From: Prorocentrum cordatum
Taxonomy: Eukaryota > Sar > Dinophyceae > Prorocentrales > Prorocentraceae
DNA length: 64,000 bases
NCBI GenBank assembly: GCA_963575745.1
Contig: CAUYUJ010018460.1
Coordinates: 444,942 to 508,941, forward strand
Direction: 5' to 3'
In this document: positions 51,485 through 61,919 of the stretch, piece after piece
Layout of the letters: each line of letters starts with the position of its first letter
Position numbering within the stretch: position 1 is the stretch's first letter
The notes under the pieces: model-generated
The model's database searches: none
The model's input: the letters and a program-made list of their open reading frames with translations, nothing else
What the model was told of the DNA's origin: nothing
Translations under genes and position numbers: made by a program

Positions 51485-51640
51485 TACCAGCCTGGAACAT
51501 ATCCCTATCCCTATGCTGGGAATCTCCTCATCACGATGCCAATCTTAGGGATTCCCTTATTTTTTGAGGGCGCATCCCTAAGACTGTCATCGCTCTTTGG
51601 CGTGTCAATCTTAGGGACGGGGATACGTTCGAGGCTGGCA
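51485..51640 (+). mobile_element. MITE-B copy 3 (156 bp)
   Basis: Begins TACCAGCCTGGAACATATCC and ends GGATACGTTCGAGGCTGGCA. It has exactly the same length as copy 2. Confidence 0.88.
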
Positions 51641-51825
51641 GCGAGCGGCCGCGTGCGCGCACACCCCACGCGAAACAAACCGCCCGGGCCGTGCGCAGGG
51701 CGCCGCCGCTCGAGGCTCGCGCCCCCGGGCGGGCCCGGCGGGGCGGGGACGCCGCCCCGGCCGCGTCCCAGAGGGCGCCTCGGCAGCGCGCAGCCAGCAG
51801 CCCCGCCGCGCGGGGGGAGGCGCGG

Positions 51826-52012
51826 GGGGGCCCCGAGATCCTGGCGACTCCGTGTCTTCGAGCCGGGCGTTTGCGCCCGGCTTCGAGCCACGGGAGCCTC
51901 ACGGATCGATGCGGCTCGCGATATGACGCCGAAAGATGGGGTGTCCGGGGCTCCGGCCGTGACTTTCCACGATGTCTTAATGTTGTTCGAGACGTCGGAC
52001 CTCAAGGGAGGC
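51826..52012 (-). repeat. Repeat family E copy 4
   Basis: Read on the minus strand: GGTCCGACGTCTCGAACAAC, TCACGGCCGGAGCCCCGGAC and GCCGGGCGCAAACGCCCGGC, matching 10822-10985. Confidence 0.7.
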
Positions 52013-52298
52013 CGAGGAGGCGTCTGACGGAAACAGGGCCCGCAACTGCACCAGAACAGGAGCCCTCTTCGGCGGAGCGGAGCGGAGCGTACATGCGCGT
52101 GCTGCGATACATGGCATGTGATGCGGACGGCAGATGACGACGCAAGAATCTTGAGACGGAGTGGAAGGCGGGAGTGTCCGCGGTGCGCTCCTACCGCTCT
52201 CGAGGTCGCGATGCGCAGAACACTGCGGGCATGAGGGCGACCCCTCGATCCCCCCCGTCGCCTCGAGAGATCGCCCGTGTGGCGCCCGTGTTCAGAGG

Positions 52299-52471
52299 CC
52301 TCCTAAATGGGGTCGGACCACTGGCGACATCGGCGATGCGCTGGCGACATCGGCGATGCATCGGCGCCGCCGGCGTGGGGAAAGCCGCGTTTCGCATCCA
52401 GCCGCGTCGGCGATGCATCGGCGATGCGGCGGGCTCCTCCGACCCAATCTGCTCGGACCCCATCTGGGAGG
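52299..52471 (+). mobile_element. MITE-D copy 2
   Basis: CCTCCTAAATGGGGTCGGAC at the left mirrors CGGACCCCATCTGGGAGG at the right; the core is GCATCGGCGATGC-rich as in copy 1. Confidence 0.75.
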
Positions 52472-52479
52472 TTGCAGGG

Positions 52480-52865
52480 TGCTGTCCCTCCACGTGAGCC
52501 TGGATGGCGCGGCGTGCCGCTGTCGTGCGACGGGCGCGAGCCGCGCCTGGTCTTTGCCCACCTCCCCCCACACCCCACCCCGTGGGGCTCGCTGACGGCA
52601 AGTCCTGGCGGGGCCAGCGACGCCAACGCCTCGGGTTGCGGCACCTGCTGCGCCCCTGCGGGCGAGGCCTGATCCCCTCGGCCGCGCTGCGCGCCTGGGA
52701 GCCCTGCCACAGCAGCAGCAGCAGCAGGGGGACGACGAGGGCGAGGAGGGTGGGTGACCAGTGCCAATCGAAGACGCATCGACGATGTTGCAATATTCCC
52801 TTTCTGCAACATTCCCTCGTCATACGCACGTATAGGATTACTTCCACCGCGGGAAGCGGCCCACT
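52480..52865. other. Unassigned DNA
   Basis: A short (CAG)n run near 52710-52728 only. Confidence 0.4.
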
Positions 52866-52869
52866 GAAC

Positions 52870-53510
52870 GATAACAGTCGGAAATTTCTAAATCGTGCCA
52901 AAACACAATGTCTGGGACTTCAGCGCCGAAGATCCACGTGACCGCTGCGTCCTGGCAATCCGAAATCGCGCCAGAACGCCGTTCCTGGGATGTCAGCATC
53001 GCGAATAAACTTGACTACCAAGTCCTGACGACCCTATTTCGTGCCAGAACAAACTGTCGGTGACTTCGTCTACACGTAAGCTTGAGACTGCTGCACACTG
53101 TTGAAACGAATGTTCGCGGCGCTGGGGCGAGACCAGCATACATGAGCCACCCTCCATCCTTGAAGCTGAAGGAAACTCTAAGAAGAATGAGCTCGACGCT
53201 GAGGCCAGAACCACATATTGAAAAAGAGCCGCCCTCGATCCTTGAAACGGTTACATGTTTTTCGGACGAGTGGGCGCCGCGCCATAACGGAAACTACATG
53301 TTGAAAACCGTCCGCCAACCATCCGCAACATCGCCGCAAACTTTGAAGACGAATGCGAGCGGCGCTAAAAGAACAAACACAGTTTGAACGCAGCCCGCCC
53401 TTTAGTCGGGAAGCTGCTGTCAACTTTCAAGACGAATGCGCGCGGCGCAAAGGCGAGAACCACATTTGAAAACCGGACCGCCCTCCATCCGTGAAGCTGC
53501 AGCATAAATG
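52870..53510 (+). repeat. Composite satellite 1
   Basis: Two adjoining arrays. The first (52880-53065) has units with CGTGCCARAAC and CTGGGACTTCAGC; the second (53080-53510) has units of about 95 bp with GACGAATGCGCGCGGCGC, GCGAGAACCACATTTGAA and CCGCCCTCCATCC. The same pair, in the same order, is at 56700-57190. Confidence 0.8.
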
Positions 53511-53627
53511 GCGAGGGAAACTCAAGCGAAACGCCCTGCCCACCCTACGGACACGCCAGGGGGGGGGGATAGAGAGGAGTTACTTGTAAGCACAAGGGAT
53601 GGAGGAGCTCGAGGAGGATGGGAAAAA

Positions 53628-53755
53628 GGAGGAGGCGGAGGAGGAGGAGGAGGAGGATGAGGAGGAGGATTGGAACGAGGATGACAGGAACGAGGAGGAG
53701 AAGGCGATGTGAACGTGGAGGGGAACGTCGTCCTCCTCCTCCTCCTCCTCCTCGC
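53628..53755 (+). repeat. GGA then CCT tracts
   Basis: GGAGGA repeats at 53628-53660 and CCT repeats at 53730-53755, in opposite orientation. Confidence 0.8.
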
Positions 53756-53759
53756 TCCC

Positions 53760-54235
53760 TCCCTCCTCCTGCACCTGGTCGTTCTCGGAGCTCCTCCTCC
53801 TCGCTCCCACCTCCTCGTCCTCCTCGCCCTTGGTCTCTCCCTTCCCTCTTTTTTCTCAGAACGAGAAGGAGACGACGTACCCGTTGAGGTCTGCCTGTGC
53901 AACTCGGTCTCCCGCAGGGTGGCGCTCGGGTCCATTTCAGGGTGAGATCCCTTCACTACTTTCGGGGAGGCGAAGGAGCAGAGGAGGAGGCGGAGAAAGG
54001 AGGAGGGTAAGACCTCTTTACCTTCTCGGAGCGAGGAGGAGGACGAGAGACCACATGACGTCCCTCGACCGCGCGCTACCCCCAGCTCAAGACCTCCCGG
54101 CCGAGAAGGCGCAGGAGCCCCAGTGTCCTGCTCCATGTCGTCGAGGCTGTCCGACACCCCGTTGACGCAGACGAGCGTGTCCCCGATCTTCACGGCCTGG
54201 GCTGGGTTCTCCATGTTCCACCTGCGCTGTCGCGG
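53760..54235. other. Unassigned DNA
   Basis: No gene recognised; CTC and GGA words are scattered through it. Confidence 0.4.
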
Positions 54236-54238
54236 GCT

Positions 54239-54427
54239 CCCAGGCATGATCGCGTCGTGAAGCAATCTGGACGGGAGGCTTTTGGTCGTTATCGGCCTCG
54301 GAGGGCTCTCGCCCGGCTTCGGGACCGTCAGAAAACTACTCAGGATGAAAAACCGGTCCCAGGGAAAGGGTCGGGACTACTTCCAGGGGCCCCGTATTGA
54401 CAAAAATCAGGACGTCGCATGTCTGGG
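54239..54427 (-). mobile_element. MITE-C copy 4
   Basis: Ends CCCAGGCATGATCGCGTCGT and ATCAGGACGTCGCATGTCTGGG-like; here the last 8 bases are TGTCTGGG. The interior matches MITE-C in reverse. Confidence 0.75.
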
Positions 54428-54654
54428 TTGGCGGCGCGCAGGCGGGGGGGGAAATTCGGGGGAGGGGGGAGGCTGCTCCTCCTCAGCGTGGGTGTGGGAG
54501 GAGAGGTGCACTTCTCGGCCCCTACAAGGCCCCTGTGGGGCCCTGAAGCGCCCTTTTCGGGGGCTCCACACGGGCCCCCCCCTTGACCGCCCCCCAATTG
54601 CGCGACGCCCAACTGGGGGCGGCGGGTGGGGCTCTACGGCTCGTTCGGGGGGTG

Positions 54655-54860
54655 CGATGTGATCGTTCTGATCGTTGCGATCGTGGTGAGCAGTGTGCTC
54701 GTCGTGTTCGTCCTGATCGCCGCGATCGCTGTGACCGCTGTCATCGTTGTTATCGTTGTGATCGTTGCTATCATTGTGGCCGTTGCCATCGTGATGATCG
54801 TTGTGATCGTCGTAATCGCTGCTCTCATCGCTATCATTGCTATCGTTGCCCTCACGGCCT
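54655..54860 (+). repeat. 9-bp tandem repeat ATCGTTGTG
   Basis: About twenty variants of ATCGTTGYG/ATCGCTGTG in tandem. The Ile/Val-rich and His/Asp-rich frames are artefacts. Confidence 0.85.
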
Positions 54861-54970
54861 GGGCTGGGTTCGCCACGCTCCACCTGAGCTGGGGCGGAGG
54901 GCGGCGGCTGGGACCGCCAGCAGATCCCGGGAAGCGCCTGATTTCTTCAGTCCCGCCGCTTCGACTTGGG

Positions 54971-55122
54971 TTAGGTCGGGCATGTCCTCCTACAGGCGGG
55001 CTTCGGACGAAGCATAAAAAACTGTCAAAACGTGAAGCAATAGTCAAACACATCGTCAGCATATGATGCTTTCGTCGATCCTCGAATACACATTCCTCCT
55101 GCAGAGGGGCATGCCCGACTGA
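54971..55122 (+). mobile_element. MITE-A copy 6
   Basis: TTAGGTCGGGCATGTCCTCC at the left, GAGGGGCATGCCCGACTGA at the right; flanking 9-mers CGACTTGGG and AGCTTTGGG agree at 6 of 9. Confidence 0.82.
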
Positions 55123-55302
55123 AGCTTTGGGCCTCTGGCAGAGGGCAACAAATCCCCCCCCATAATACCTACCCCGACAAGCGAGGCCGTTTGGTAAACG
55201 CACCCGGTGAAGGAATCGAACATGGCAGGGCTCTTTGTGAACGCCCAGGGCCGTTAAAAAAACGCCAACAGTCCAGTCCAGGTGGTTCTTCCTCCCTTGA
55301 TC

Positions 55303-55406
55303 TGGGGCATTATCGCAATCATGCGCTGCGCTGGCACAACAACGATGCTCCGAGCAAGTGTGATCGTTGCCGTGCCAGTGCAGCGCATGATCGCGATAAT
55401 ACCCCG
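55303..55406 (+). mobile_element. Small inverted-repeat element
   Basis: GGGGCATTATCGCAATCATG with GCGCTGCGCTGGCAC is mirrored by GTGCCAGTGCAGCGCATGAT and CGCGATAATACCCC, a near-perfect inverted repeat with about 30-bp arms. Possible MITE. Confidence 0.65.
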
Positions 55407-55569
55407 CATGAATTGCTGCAAGATTCCACGTGTACATGCATGCATGTTTTGCGCCTCGGGGCACTTTTCCCATGAACTAGAGTCAATCAGGCATCCACAG
55501 CTTGAGAGCTCTTTGGTTTCATCGTGGTCGAAGAGGGCTCCTCCTGTCTCCGCCACCGCCTCCGCCTCC

Positions 55570-55685
55570 TCCTCCTCCTTCTCAGCCTCCTCATCATCGT
55601 CCTCCCTCCTCCTCCTCCTACTCCTCCTCCGCTTTCTCCTCCTCGCCCTCCTCCTCCTCCTGCTCCTCCTATCCCTCCTCCTACT
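55570..55685 (+). repeat. CCT-rich tract
   Basis: Interrupted CCT/CTC repeats. Confidence 0.8.
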
Positions 55686-55869
55686 AATCATAAGCATCAT
55701 CATCAACAACATCATCATTCTCCCTTGATCTGAGACCCGTGGTCGTGCCTTGGGGCCGTCAGGAAACAGACCCCCAGGGTAAGGGGGGCGAAGTGGGAGC
55801 GTCCGCGCTGCTGCGCCGCAGCCCTGCACGCGCTGGCCCGCGAGGCCGGCCGGGAGCGGCCAGCACGAC

Positions 55870-56095
55870 GACGACGACGAGGACGACGAGGACGACGAGG
55901 ACGACGAGGACGAGGACGACGAGGACGACGAGGATGACGACGACGACGAGGACGACGAGGACGACGAGGACGAGGAGGACGACGAGGACGACGAGGACGA
56001 GGACGACGAGGACGACGAGGACGAGGACGACGAGGACGACAAGGACGACGAGGAGGACGAGGAGGACGACGAGGACGACGACGAGGACGACGTTA
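55870..56095 (+). repeat. (GACGAG)n minisatellite
   Basis: About 225 bp of GACGACGAG/GACGAGGAC repeats; Thr/Arg and Val/Leu frames are artefacts. Confidence 0.92.
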
Positions 56096-56099
56096 AGCA

Positions 56100-56695
56100 A
56101 GTCCGTTCGGCTTCTGATACGTCCCCCGTTCCTGGGGAAGGGGTCTATGGACCTCTGGGGCCGCGGATGGTGAAGAAGCGCATCGTCGGATGTCTAGGAC
56201 TGTGGCTTGCTCTTGGGATGATCCCAGAAGGGTTCTGAAAAGTTGCCGGGGGAAGTGAGCGGGATAAAGAGGAGGAGAAGGACGAGAAGGAGGAGGAGGA
56301 GGAGGAGGGGACGAAGGAGATGGAGGAAGCAAAGAAGGTCAAAGAGGAGGTAACGGAGGATGCAGGAGATCGGATCTAGGGGAACTAACATGAGGACGCC
56401 AGAGGTGACCAGAGGGAAACCGGGGGGTAGGGGAGGAGAGACTGTAAAGAGGTGGAGAAGAGGCATGAACAGAACGAGAAGAAGGCAGGGGAGAAGAAAG
56501 AGGAAAATGAGGAGGAGGACCAGTGCAAACCGAAGACTCATCAAAGATGTTTCGATACATCCTCCCTCGAAGTTCCCTCTTCGTAGTTCCCTACGACGAT
56601 TGCTTCCCACTGAGGGCATCCCGATGGAAGGCAACCGTTTGAAAATCCTGAACCGTGATAGAGCACCACTCCTTGAACATCAACGCCACGAGTCA
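56100..56695. other. Unassigned DNA
   Basis: Purine-rich words near 56265-56345 and otherwise no recognised feature. Confidence 0.4.
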
Positions 56696-56699
56696 AACA

Positions 56700-57190
56700 C
56701 AATGTTGCGTTTTCGCGATCCTAAGTCGTACCAGAACGCCGTTGCCTGGGACTTCAGCACCGCGAATCAACCTAATTGTTGCGCCCTGACAACCCTACAT
56801 CATCCTAAAACACGACATCTGAGGCGGTAGCCATGATAATCCTTGAACCTGCTGCACACTTTGAAGATGAACGTGCGCGGCGCCAGGGCGAGAACCACAT
56901 TTGAACAGGTACCGCGCTCCATCCATGCAGCTGCTGCGAAACTGGTTTGAGCGAATCTGCGCGGCGCTAGCGAGAACGACAGTTAAGCAACGAATCGCCC
57001 ACCATCCGTTAAACTCTTGCAGTGCTTCTAAAAACGAATGCGCGCGGCGTTGAAGCGAGGGCCACCTTTGAACACGACCCGCCCTCCATCCCTGAAGCTC
57101 TATAGGTGCGCGGCGTGAACAAGAGAGCCGCACTTTGAAAGCGGCCCGCCCTCCATCCGCAAAGCTGCTGCAGATTGAAAGGTTACAGGC
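56700..57190 (+). repeat. Composite satellite 2
   Basis: Same two-array organisation as 52870-53510: GTACCAGAACGCCGTTGCCT and GGGACTTCAGCACCGCGAAT, then units with GCGCGGCG, GCGAGRRCCACMTTTGAA and CGCCCTCCATCC. Confidence 0.8.
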
Positions 57191-57217
57191 GGCACAGTAA
57201 TATGTGAGGAAAAGTGG

Positions 57218-57251
57218 GAGGAGGAGGAGGAGGAGGAGGAGGAGGAGGAGG
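57218..57251 (+). repeat. (GGA)n tract, 3' side of LINE3
   Basis: About 34 bp of perfect GGA repeats, about 110 bp from the LINE3 stop codon. Confidence 0.9.
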
Positions 57252-58829
57252 TTTTGCTGCAAGAACGATGCCTGGCGGTCCCCGCCCCAGCTCGCCACAA
57301 GATTACATGGGATAGGCGGGCACTCCGCCACGGGGTGCCTTCCCGCCTCCATCCCGATTCAGTCCATGAGGCACTCCCAGAAGGCGGCGCACTCCTCCTG
57401 TACCAGGGAGCGCGGTACCGCATCCAGGGAGACCTTCACTGCGTAAGGATTTCTGCCTCGGCGCAGGAGCGAGAGGCGGTACCCTGCGGTGGGGTTCGCT
57501 GGAGCCCCTCCGCAAGCACCAAAGAGCTTGCACCCCCTCTCGCTAGAGAAAACACCGCACCGATCGCAGAAGGTGTACTGGCCCACGGGGTGCAGCTCGT
57601 GTCCAAGAGCCGCACCGCGAAGGGCGGGAGAGATGTCTCCTTCCCCGTCCCCCCGCCCCAGTTCGACTCCCCAACGACGATCCACCCTCATCTTACCCTG
57701 GCAGGGCCTGCGCGCCAACGCGCGCCTGGCCTTGCTGGAGAAAGCCTTGCGGCCACACGTCGCGCACCGCCACGCCCCCTTCCTCCAGAGGAGGACGTGG
57801 GCGCGAGCACCCTTGGGCGGCCCCTGCCGCCGTCGGCGGGCTCCGCGGGAACCCGCGGCAGGCCTCCCCGTGGAATCCCCGAAGTCCGCAGTCCGCCCCG
57901 TCACCCCCGCCACCAGAGTCAGCACCGCCTGGACCTCCGCCGAGCGGGTGGTCCAGGTCTGGGCCTTCCACGGGGGAACCTCCTGCATGTCGGCCCCAAG
58001 GCGGGCCTCGCTGTCTGCCAATTGATTCCCTTGAAAATCGAGACGGCTCTCGTGGGAGTCGTCCTTGGGCCCACGAGCGTGGGCTTTCACCTTGACGGCC
58101 TGGAAGTCGCCTTCCTGGCCGAAGCTGTCCTGGAGCAGGGCCCAGATCCTGCCCCAGAGGTCAGCGTGCGGCCTCCGAGGGCTGCAGCACCAGCGGGGGC
58201 CCCTACGGAGGCCTCGAATGACCGAACTATTGTCGATCCCTACCCGCAAAGGCGGGTGAGCGCTAGCCAGCAGCTTGAGCAATCCATACAATTCGGCACG
58301 GAGGACGGAGGCGAGACTACGCAGCCCTGGGAGGGTACCCCGCATGGCCTTGACAGCCCCCCCGTCCTGGTCCAGGAAAACGTAGCCCCAGCCGGAACTC
58401 TTGAGCCCTGGAGGGCCTCTGGCCGAGCCGTCGGAGTAGGCCCAACCTGAGACCAACGGGGGATTCACAAAATCGGGATTTTCTTCCTCTCGGGCAGAAA
58501 TCCAATCCGACAGTGGGTCCTCCAAGGGATGCTCGTGAAGCCCACGGGAGAAGAGGAGGGAATCCGAGGAGGAGGTTTCAGCACGATGCACGATCCCTTG
58601 GAGGCCCTCATCCTCGGCGACGGTGGCTCTCGCTGCTCCTCGGGCTGGGCAGCGGCAGAAACGATGGTGCTGGCATCCGACTTCAGCGCCACAGGCTTGA
58701 CAGGACCTGTCGTCCCCGAAACCCGCACGCCAGGCTTTCTCTTGGGTCCAGAAATCGCGGCCCATGTAGGCCAGGATAGCCGATCGCCTCTGCGGCGATC
58801 GGTTAGCCTTTCGTCGAAGGAGAGCCCGA
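57252..58829 (-). mobile_element. LINE3, 5'-truncated non-LTR retrotransposon
   Basis: Only the last 1.6 kb of a LINE is present: part of a Cys/His motif, RNase H and the C-terminal Cys module, then about 107 bp of 3' sequence. The truncated 5' end meets the GGA tract at 58830 directly and the 3' end meets the tract at 57251; both are (TCC)n on the sense strand. The 3' junction reads TTGCAGCAAAACCTCCTCC, with no poly(A). It belongs to the same broad type as LINE2. Confidence 0.88.
57359..58828 (-). CDS. LINE3 RNase H and C-terminal Cys module
   Basis: The open frame has no real start: upstream codons are translated GGA repeat. After the junction it reads CQACGAEVGCQHHRFCRCP, the Cys/His motif that follows LINE reverse transcriptases. 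RNase H is complete in its catalytic residues: AYSDGSARG (first Asp, near 58428), LRAELYGLLKLL (Glu), VGIDNSSVIRG (Asp) and GNQLADSEAR (last Asp, near 58015), with KAHARGP between. The tail has CATCGRKAF, then CDRCGVFSSERGCKLFGACG and RRGRNPYAVKVSLD, ending WECLMD-stop. RNase H would remove the RNA strand during element copying. No stop or frameshift is seen in the retained part, so the insertion may be recent, though it cannot move by itself. Confidence 0.88.
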   Translation of the reverse strand, partial: RALLRRKANRSPQRRSAILAYMGRDFWTQEKAWRAGFGDDRSCQACGAEVGCQHHRFCRCPARGAARATVAEDEGLQGIVHRAETSSSDSLLFSRGLHEHPLEDPLSDWISAREEENPDFVNPPLVSGWAYSDGSARGPPGLKSSGWGYVFLDQDGGAVKAMRGTLPGLRSLASVLRAELYGLLKLLASAHPPLRVGIDNSSVIRGLRRGPRWCCSPRRPHADLWGRIWALLQDSFGQEGDFQAVKVKAHARGPKDDSHESRLDFQGNQLADSEARLGADMQEVPPWKAQTWTTRSAEVQAVLTLVAGVTGRTADFGDSTGRPAAGSRGARRRRQGPPKGARAHVLLWRKGAWRCATCGRKAFSSKARRALARRPCQGKMRVDRRWGVELGRGDGEGDISPALRGAALGHELHPVGQYTFCDRCGVFSSERGCKLFGACGGAPANPTAGYRLSLLRRGRNPYAVKVSLDAVPRSLVQEECAAFWECLMD

Positions 58830-58969
58830 AGGAGGAGGAGGAGGAGGAGGAGGAGGAGGAGGAGGAGGAGGAGGAGGAGGGGGAGGAGCAGGAGGGGGAG
58901 GAGGAGGAGGAGGAGGAGGAGGCGGAGGAGGAGGAGGAGGAGGAGGAGGAGGAGGAGGAGGATGGGAAA
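58830..58969 (+). repeat. (GGA)n tract, 5' side of LINE3
   Basis: About 140 bp of GGA repeats directly abutting the truncated LINE3 end. Confidence 0.92.
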
Positions 58970-59104
58970 GGGAAGGGACATGGATAGGGGGACGGTATGA
59001 GAGGGGGGAGGGGGGGTGGTAAAAGAGGAGACACTGGAGGAAGACAGAAAGAGGACTGAGGCGCAGGGGGACTCGGAAGGGGAGAGAGGGGGGGGAATTT
59101 GGTG

Positions 59105-59242
59105 TTATGTCGGGCGTGTCCCCCTACAGGTGGATGTCGGACGAAAAAGCAAATATCTCACACATGCTCCAACCAATTCAAACACAAGTAGTTGTTTTAC
59201 TATTTTTGAATATTCCTCCTGTAGAGGGCCGTGCCCGACTTA
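59105..59242 (+). mobile_element. MITE-A copy 7
   Basis: TTATGTCGGGCGTGTCCCCC at the left and AGGGCCGTGCCCGACTTA at the right, with TTTTTGAATATTCCTCCTGT inside the right end. Flanking 9-mers agree poorly (5 of 9). Confidence 0.82.
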
Positions 59243-59426
59243 CACTTCGTAGGAAGAGGGCCAATTGGAATCGGAAAGGGACTGGGAGGCTTGAGGCCGG
59301 GAGGGGAGCGCGCGGGAACCTCCCAGGCTCTCCTAGAACTATGATGTCGCCCTCGCCGTCCTCCCTCCTCCTCCTGCCTGCCTCTCGCCTCCCTGCCTCG
59401 CTCCTCCAGCAGTCCTGGGGGTAGCG

Positions 59427-59605
59427 TTAGGTCGGGCATGTCCCCCTACAGGGGGATTTGGGATGGAACAAACCAGGAATATCCCACATTAGTTATTTGG
59501 TTGTTGTAACAGAAAAGGAAACAAAAAACACAACAAAAATCGTCCCCAGACTGTTCGTTGGATCATTTTTGAATATTCCTCCTGTAGAGGGACAGGCCTG
59601 GCTTA
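59427..59605 (+). mobile_element. MITE-A copy 8
   Basis: TTAGGTCGGGCATGTCCCCC at the left and GAGGGACAGGCCTGGCTTA at the right. Flanking 9-mers GGGGTAGCG (59418-59426) and AGGGTAGCG (59606-59614) agree at 8 of 9. Confidence 0.92.
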
Positions 59606-59614
59606 AGGGTAGCG

Positions 59615-59950
59615 CCACCGCGCCAAGATGCCGTCGGGGTCGATCCTGTCGATGCTGGCAGCCCTGTTGTCGAGGGTCGGCTGGATCCCGAAGCCGTATT
59701 TCCCGAGCCCAGTCCTGGAGTGAGGAGGAGGCACGAGGACGGAGAGGGGGGGAGGCAGGACGAGGATGGGGGGGGAAGGGGAGAAGAGAGGACGAGGGCG
59801 ACTGGAAGGCAGCTCCACATCCGAAGACCCTGTCGGCGTGTGTGGGATGGGTAGTCCCAGTGTGGCCGTCCAGAGGTGGTACTCGGAGGTGCTCTTGCAT
59901 TCGAAGCTGTCCCCCCTTTTTGCAATCAACCCGTATCATGAGGATGCGCG
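59615..59950. other. Unassigned DNA
   Basis: No gene recognised. Confidence 0.4.
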
Positions 59951-59954
59951 CTGA

Positions 59955-60105
59955 GGATGCAAGGGCCTTGGACGCCCATGTCGAGGCTCTTCGAGCGGGG
60001 CGCGGCCAACGAAAGTGGCCAAGGATGGACCGAGGAGGCAAGGATGCAAAGGGTACCCTTTGGGAAGGCTGCCCGTCCTTACCATGCGGGTCGACTGTAC
60101 TCGGA
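59955..60105 (+). repeat. Dispersed repeat family J, copy 3
   Basis: Uninterrupted copy: GGCCTTGGACGCCCATGTCG, CGAGCGGGGCGCGGCCAACG, AGTGGCCAAGGATGG, GGGAAGGCTGCCCGTCCTTA. Confidence 0.75.
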
Positions 60106-60211
60106 GAGGCTTTTCCATTCCTCTTGCTGCGGTCACCTGGGTCGTAATCGATGCCATGAGACGCCCCTTCCTTGTTGGCCCTCGGTCCTTTCCCCGCCGG
60201 GGACAATTGTC

Positions 60212-60290
60212 GTGATGTTCGTCTTACCCCCCGCTTCCCCGCTTCCCATACCTTCCTGGGAATCGACGATTATTTGTGTCTGCGCCGACG
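60212..60290 (+). repeat. Dispersed repeat family P, copy 2
   Basis: CCCGCTTCCCATACCTTCCT and GGGAATCGACGATTATTTGT, as at 50790-50865. Confidence 0.55.
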
Positions 60291-60514
60291 TCTGAGCGTC
60301 CCTTCTTCCTCTCGGCCGCCCCCCCCCCCCCCCCTCCTTGCCCGCCGGCCAATTCGCTAGTTAGTGCCCCTTTCTAGCTTCTCGCTGGAGCGGAGTCCGC
60401 CGCCTCGCCGCTGACGAAAAAAGTGTTTCTTTCCCTCTTGAGATCTTCGGGCTAGTTCTAGGCCTGCTGAAACCCTCGAGGCCCTCCCTGGAGAGAATTT
60501 AAGGACAATGTTCG

Positions 60515-60650
60515 ACTTGCCGTCGATCGGACGTCCATTTCCCGTGCATTGTTCGATATCGTGCGCGTTTTTGTTTTGCTCGATGGTCCAGGATGGTCCT
60601 CGATGGTTCTCGCCGAGAAACACGTGCACACGTCCGAGCGATGCCAAGTC
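60515..60650 (+). repeat. Dispersed repeat family M, copy 3 (uninterrupted)
   Basis: GGACGTCCATTTCCCGTGCA, GCTCGATGGTCCAGGATGGT and CGAGAAACACGTGCACACGT in continuous order. Confidence 0.7.
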
Positions 60651-60829
60651 GAAGCACGGGAAAGAACTTTCCAGCTCCGCAGTCGGCCCGTCGGCCCCTC
60701 GGGGAGTCGGCCCGTCGGCCAGATTTTCCGAATGCCCCAGGGAGACCCAGGAGGCGCCAAGAAACGGCCCCGAGAGAATCCCCCCCAAACCACGTGGCTG
60801 TCTGACCGCTGGAGGCCAACCCCCCCTTC

Positions 60830-60985
60830 CAACATCATCCCAGGACCTTTAGGTGGACCCCAATGGGCACCAAGATGCCCCAAGACGCGCCCGAGTGGGC
60901 CAAAGAGGCCCCCAGGAGGCCCCCGAGAAGCCCAAGAGTCTTCCCCAAAGTGTCCCCGAGGCCTTCGAAGCACGACCCAGTGGCA
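60830..60985 (+). repeat. Family H minisatellite, array 3
   Basis: CACCAAGATGCCCCAAGACG, AAAGAGGCCCCCAGGAGGCC and related units. Confidence 0.65.
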
Positions 60986-61249
60986 GTGGTGTGAGGCATA
61001 GGGCTTCTGAGCTTTTGGTGCCCTCCTTGAGGGTGGCCGCAAGTGTGCGGACCCGTGTCGGGCCCGCTCCGTGGCCTCTCCTTTCTTGCTGGGGTCCCGA
61101 GGAGGGCCGCTGTCGAAGCATCTGCCACCGCCTGCCGCGTCCCCATCGCCGCCGGTCACTCCTGCCTGGCTCGCCGTCTCGATCCTCTTCCCCTCTTGCT
61201 CACTCTCACCACTTCTTCTGTGACAGAAAAAGGAGAAAAGCCTTCGCAT

Positions 61250-61410
61250 AAACTTTTGGCGCTCCGCGCGGATTTCTTGGATCCGCGCTGGACCCCCCCT
61301 CCCTGGCGCGAGGAGCGCGCCAGGGGCGGCGCCGGAGGCGCCGCCCGGGGGGGGGAGCCCAGCGAGGATCCAAGGAATCCGCCCGGAGCGCCAACAAGTT
61401 TATGTTTGCG
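61250..61410 (+). mobile_element. MITE-F copy 4
   Basis: Symmetry extends outward to CATAAACTTTTGGCGCTCC on the left and GGAGCGCCAACAAGTTTATG on the right, about 60 bp per arm. It contains CGCTGGACC, the intact version of the site duplicated by MITE-A copy 5. Confidence 0.82.
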
Positions 61411-61739
61411 GCGATATGTCTTCCTCGATTCTGGGCCTGTGGTCCTGTGGGCATCTCTACTTTTTGCGTTCTCTATTTCTTCGATGTGTCTTCTTCGATG
61501 TGTGTATATTCGATTTGTCGTCTTCTTCTTCTTCTTCTTCTTCTTCTTGTATGTTTTACGTTTGCCTGGGCCTGTGGGCCTCCCCCCCCTCCCTGGGGGG
61601 GCCCGCCCGTGCCGCCTCCGCGCCCGCCGCTCTGCCCGTGGGGGCTCGCGGCGTGGCCAGGCCCGCCCGCTCGCCCGCATTCCCCCGCGTCGCTGCGGCC
61701 TGCTTGATGGCCTCATTTTCCACCACCACTGCCATGGGC

Positions 61740-61915
61740 AGGAGGAGGGAGGAGGAGGAGGAGGAGGAGGAGGAGGAGGAGGAGGAGGAGGAGGAGGGAG
61801 TAAGAGGGGGGGAGGAGAGGAGGAGGAGGAGGAGGAGGAGGAGGAGGAGGAGGAGGAGGAGGAGGAGGAGGAGGAGGAGGAGGAGGGAGGGAGGGAGGAG
61901 GAGGAGGAGGAGGAC
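61740..61915 (+). repeat. (GGA)n tract
   Basis: About 175 bp of GGA repeats, opposite in orientation to the TCC tract preceding LINE4. Confidence 0.9.
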
Positions 61916-61919
61916 CTCC

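Noticed and set aside
54626-55066. Hydrophobic Ile/Val-rich frame resembling a membrane protein
   Set aside because: It is a direct translation of the ATCGTTGTG tandem repeat.
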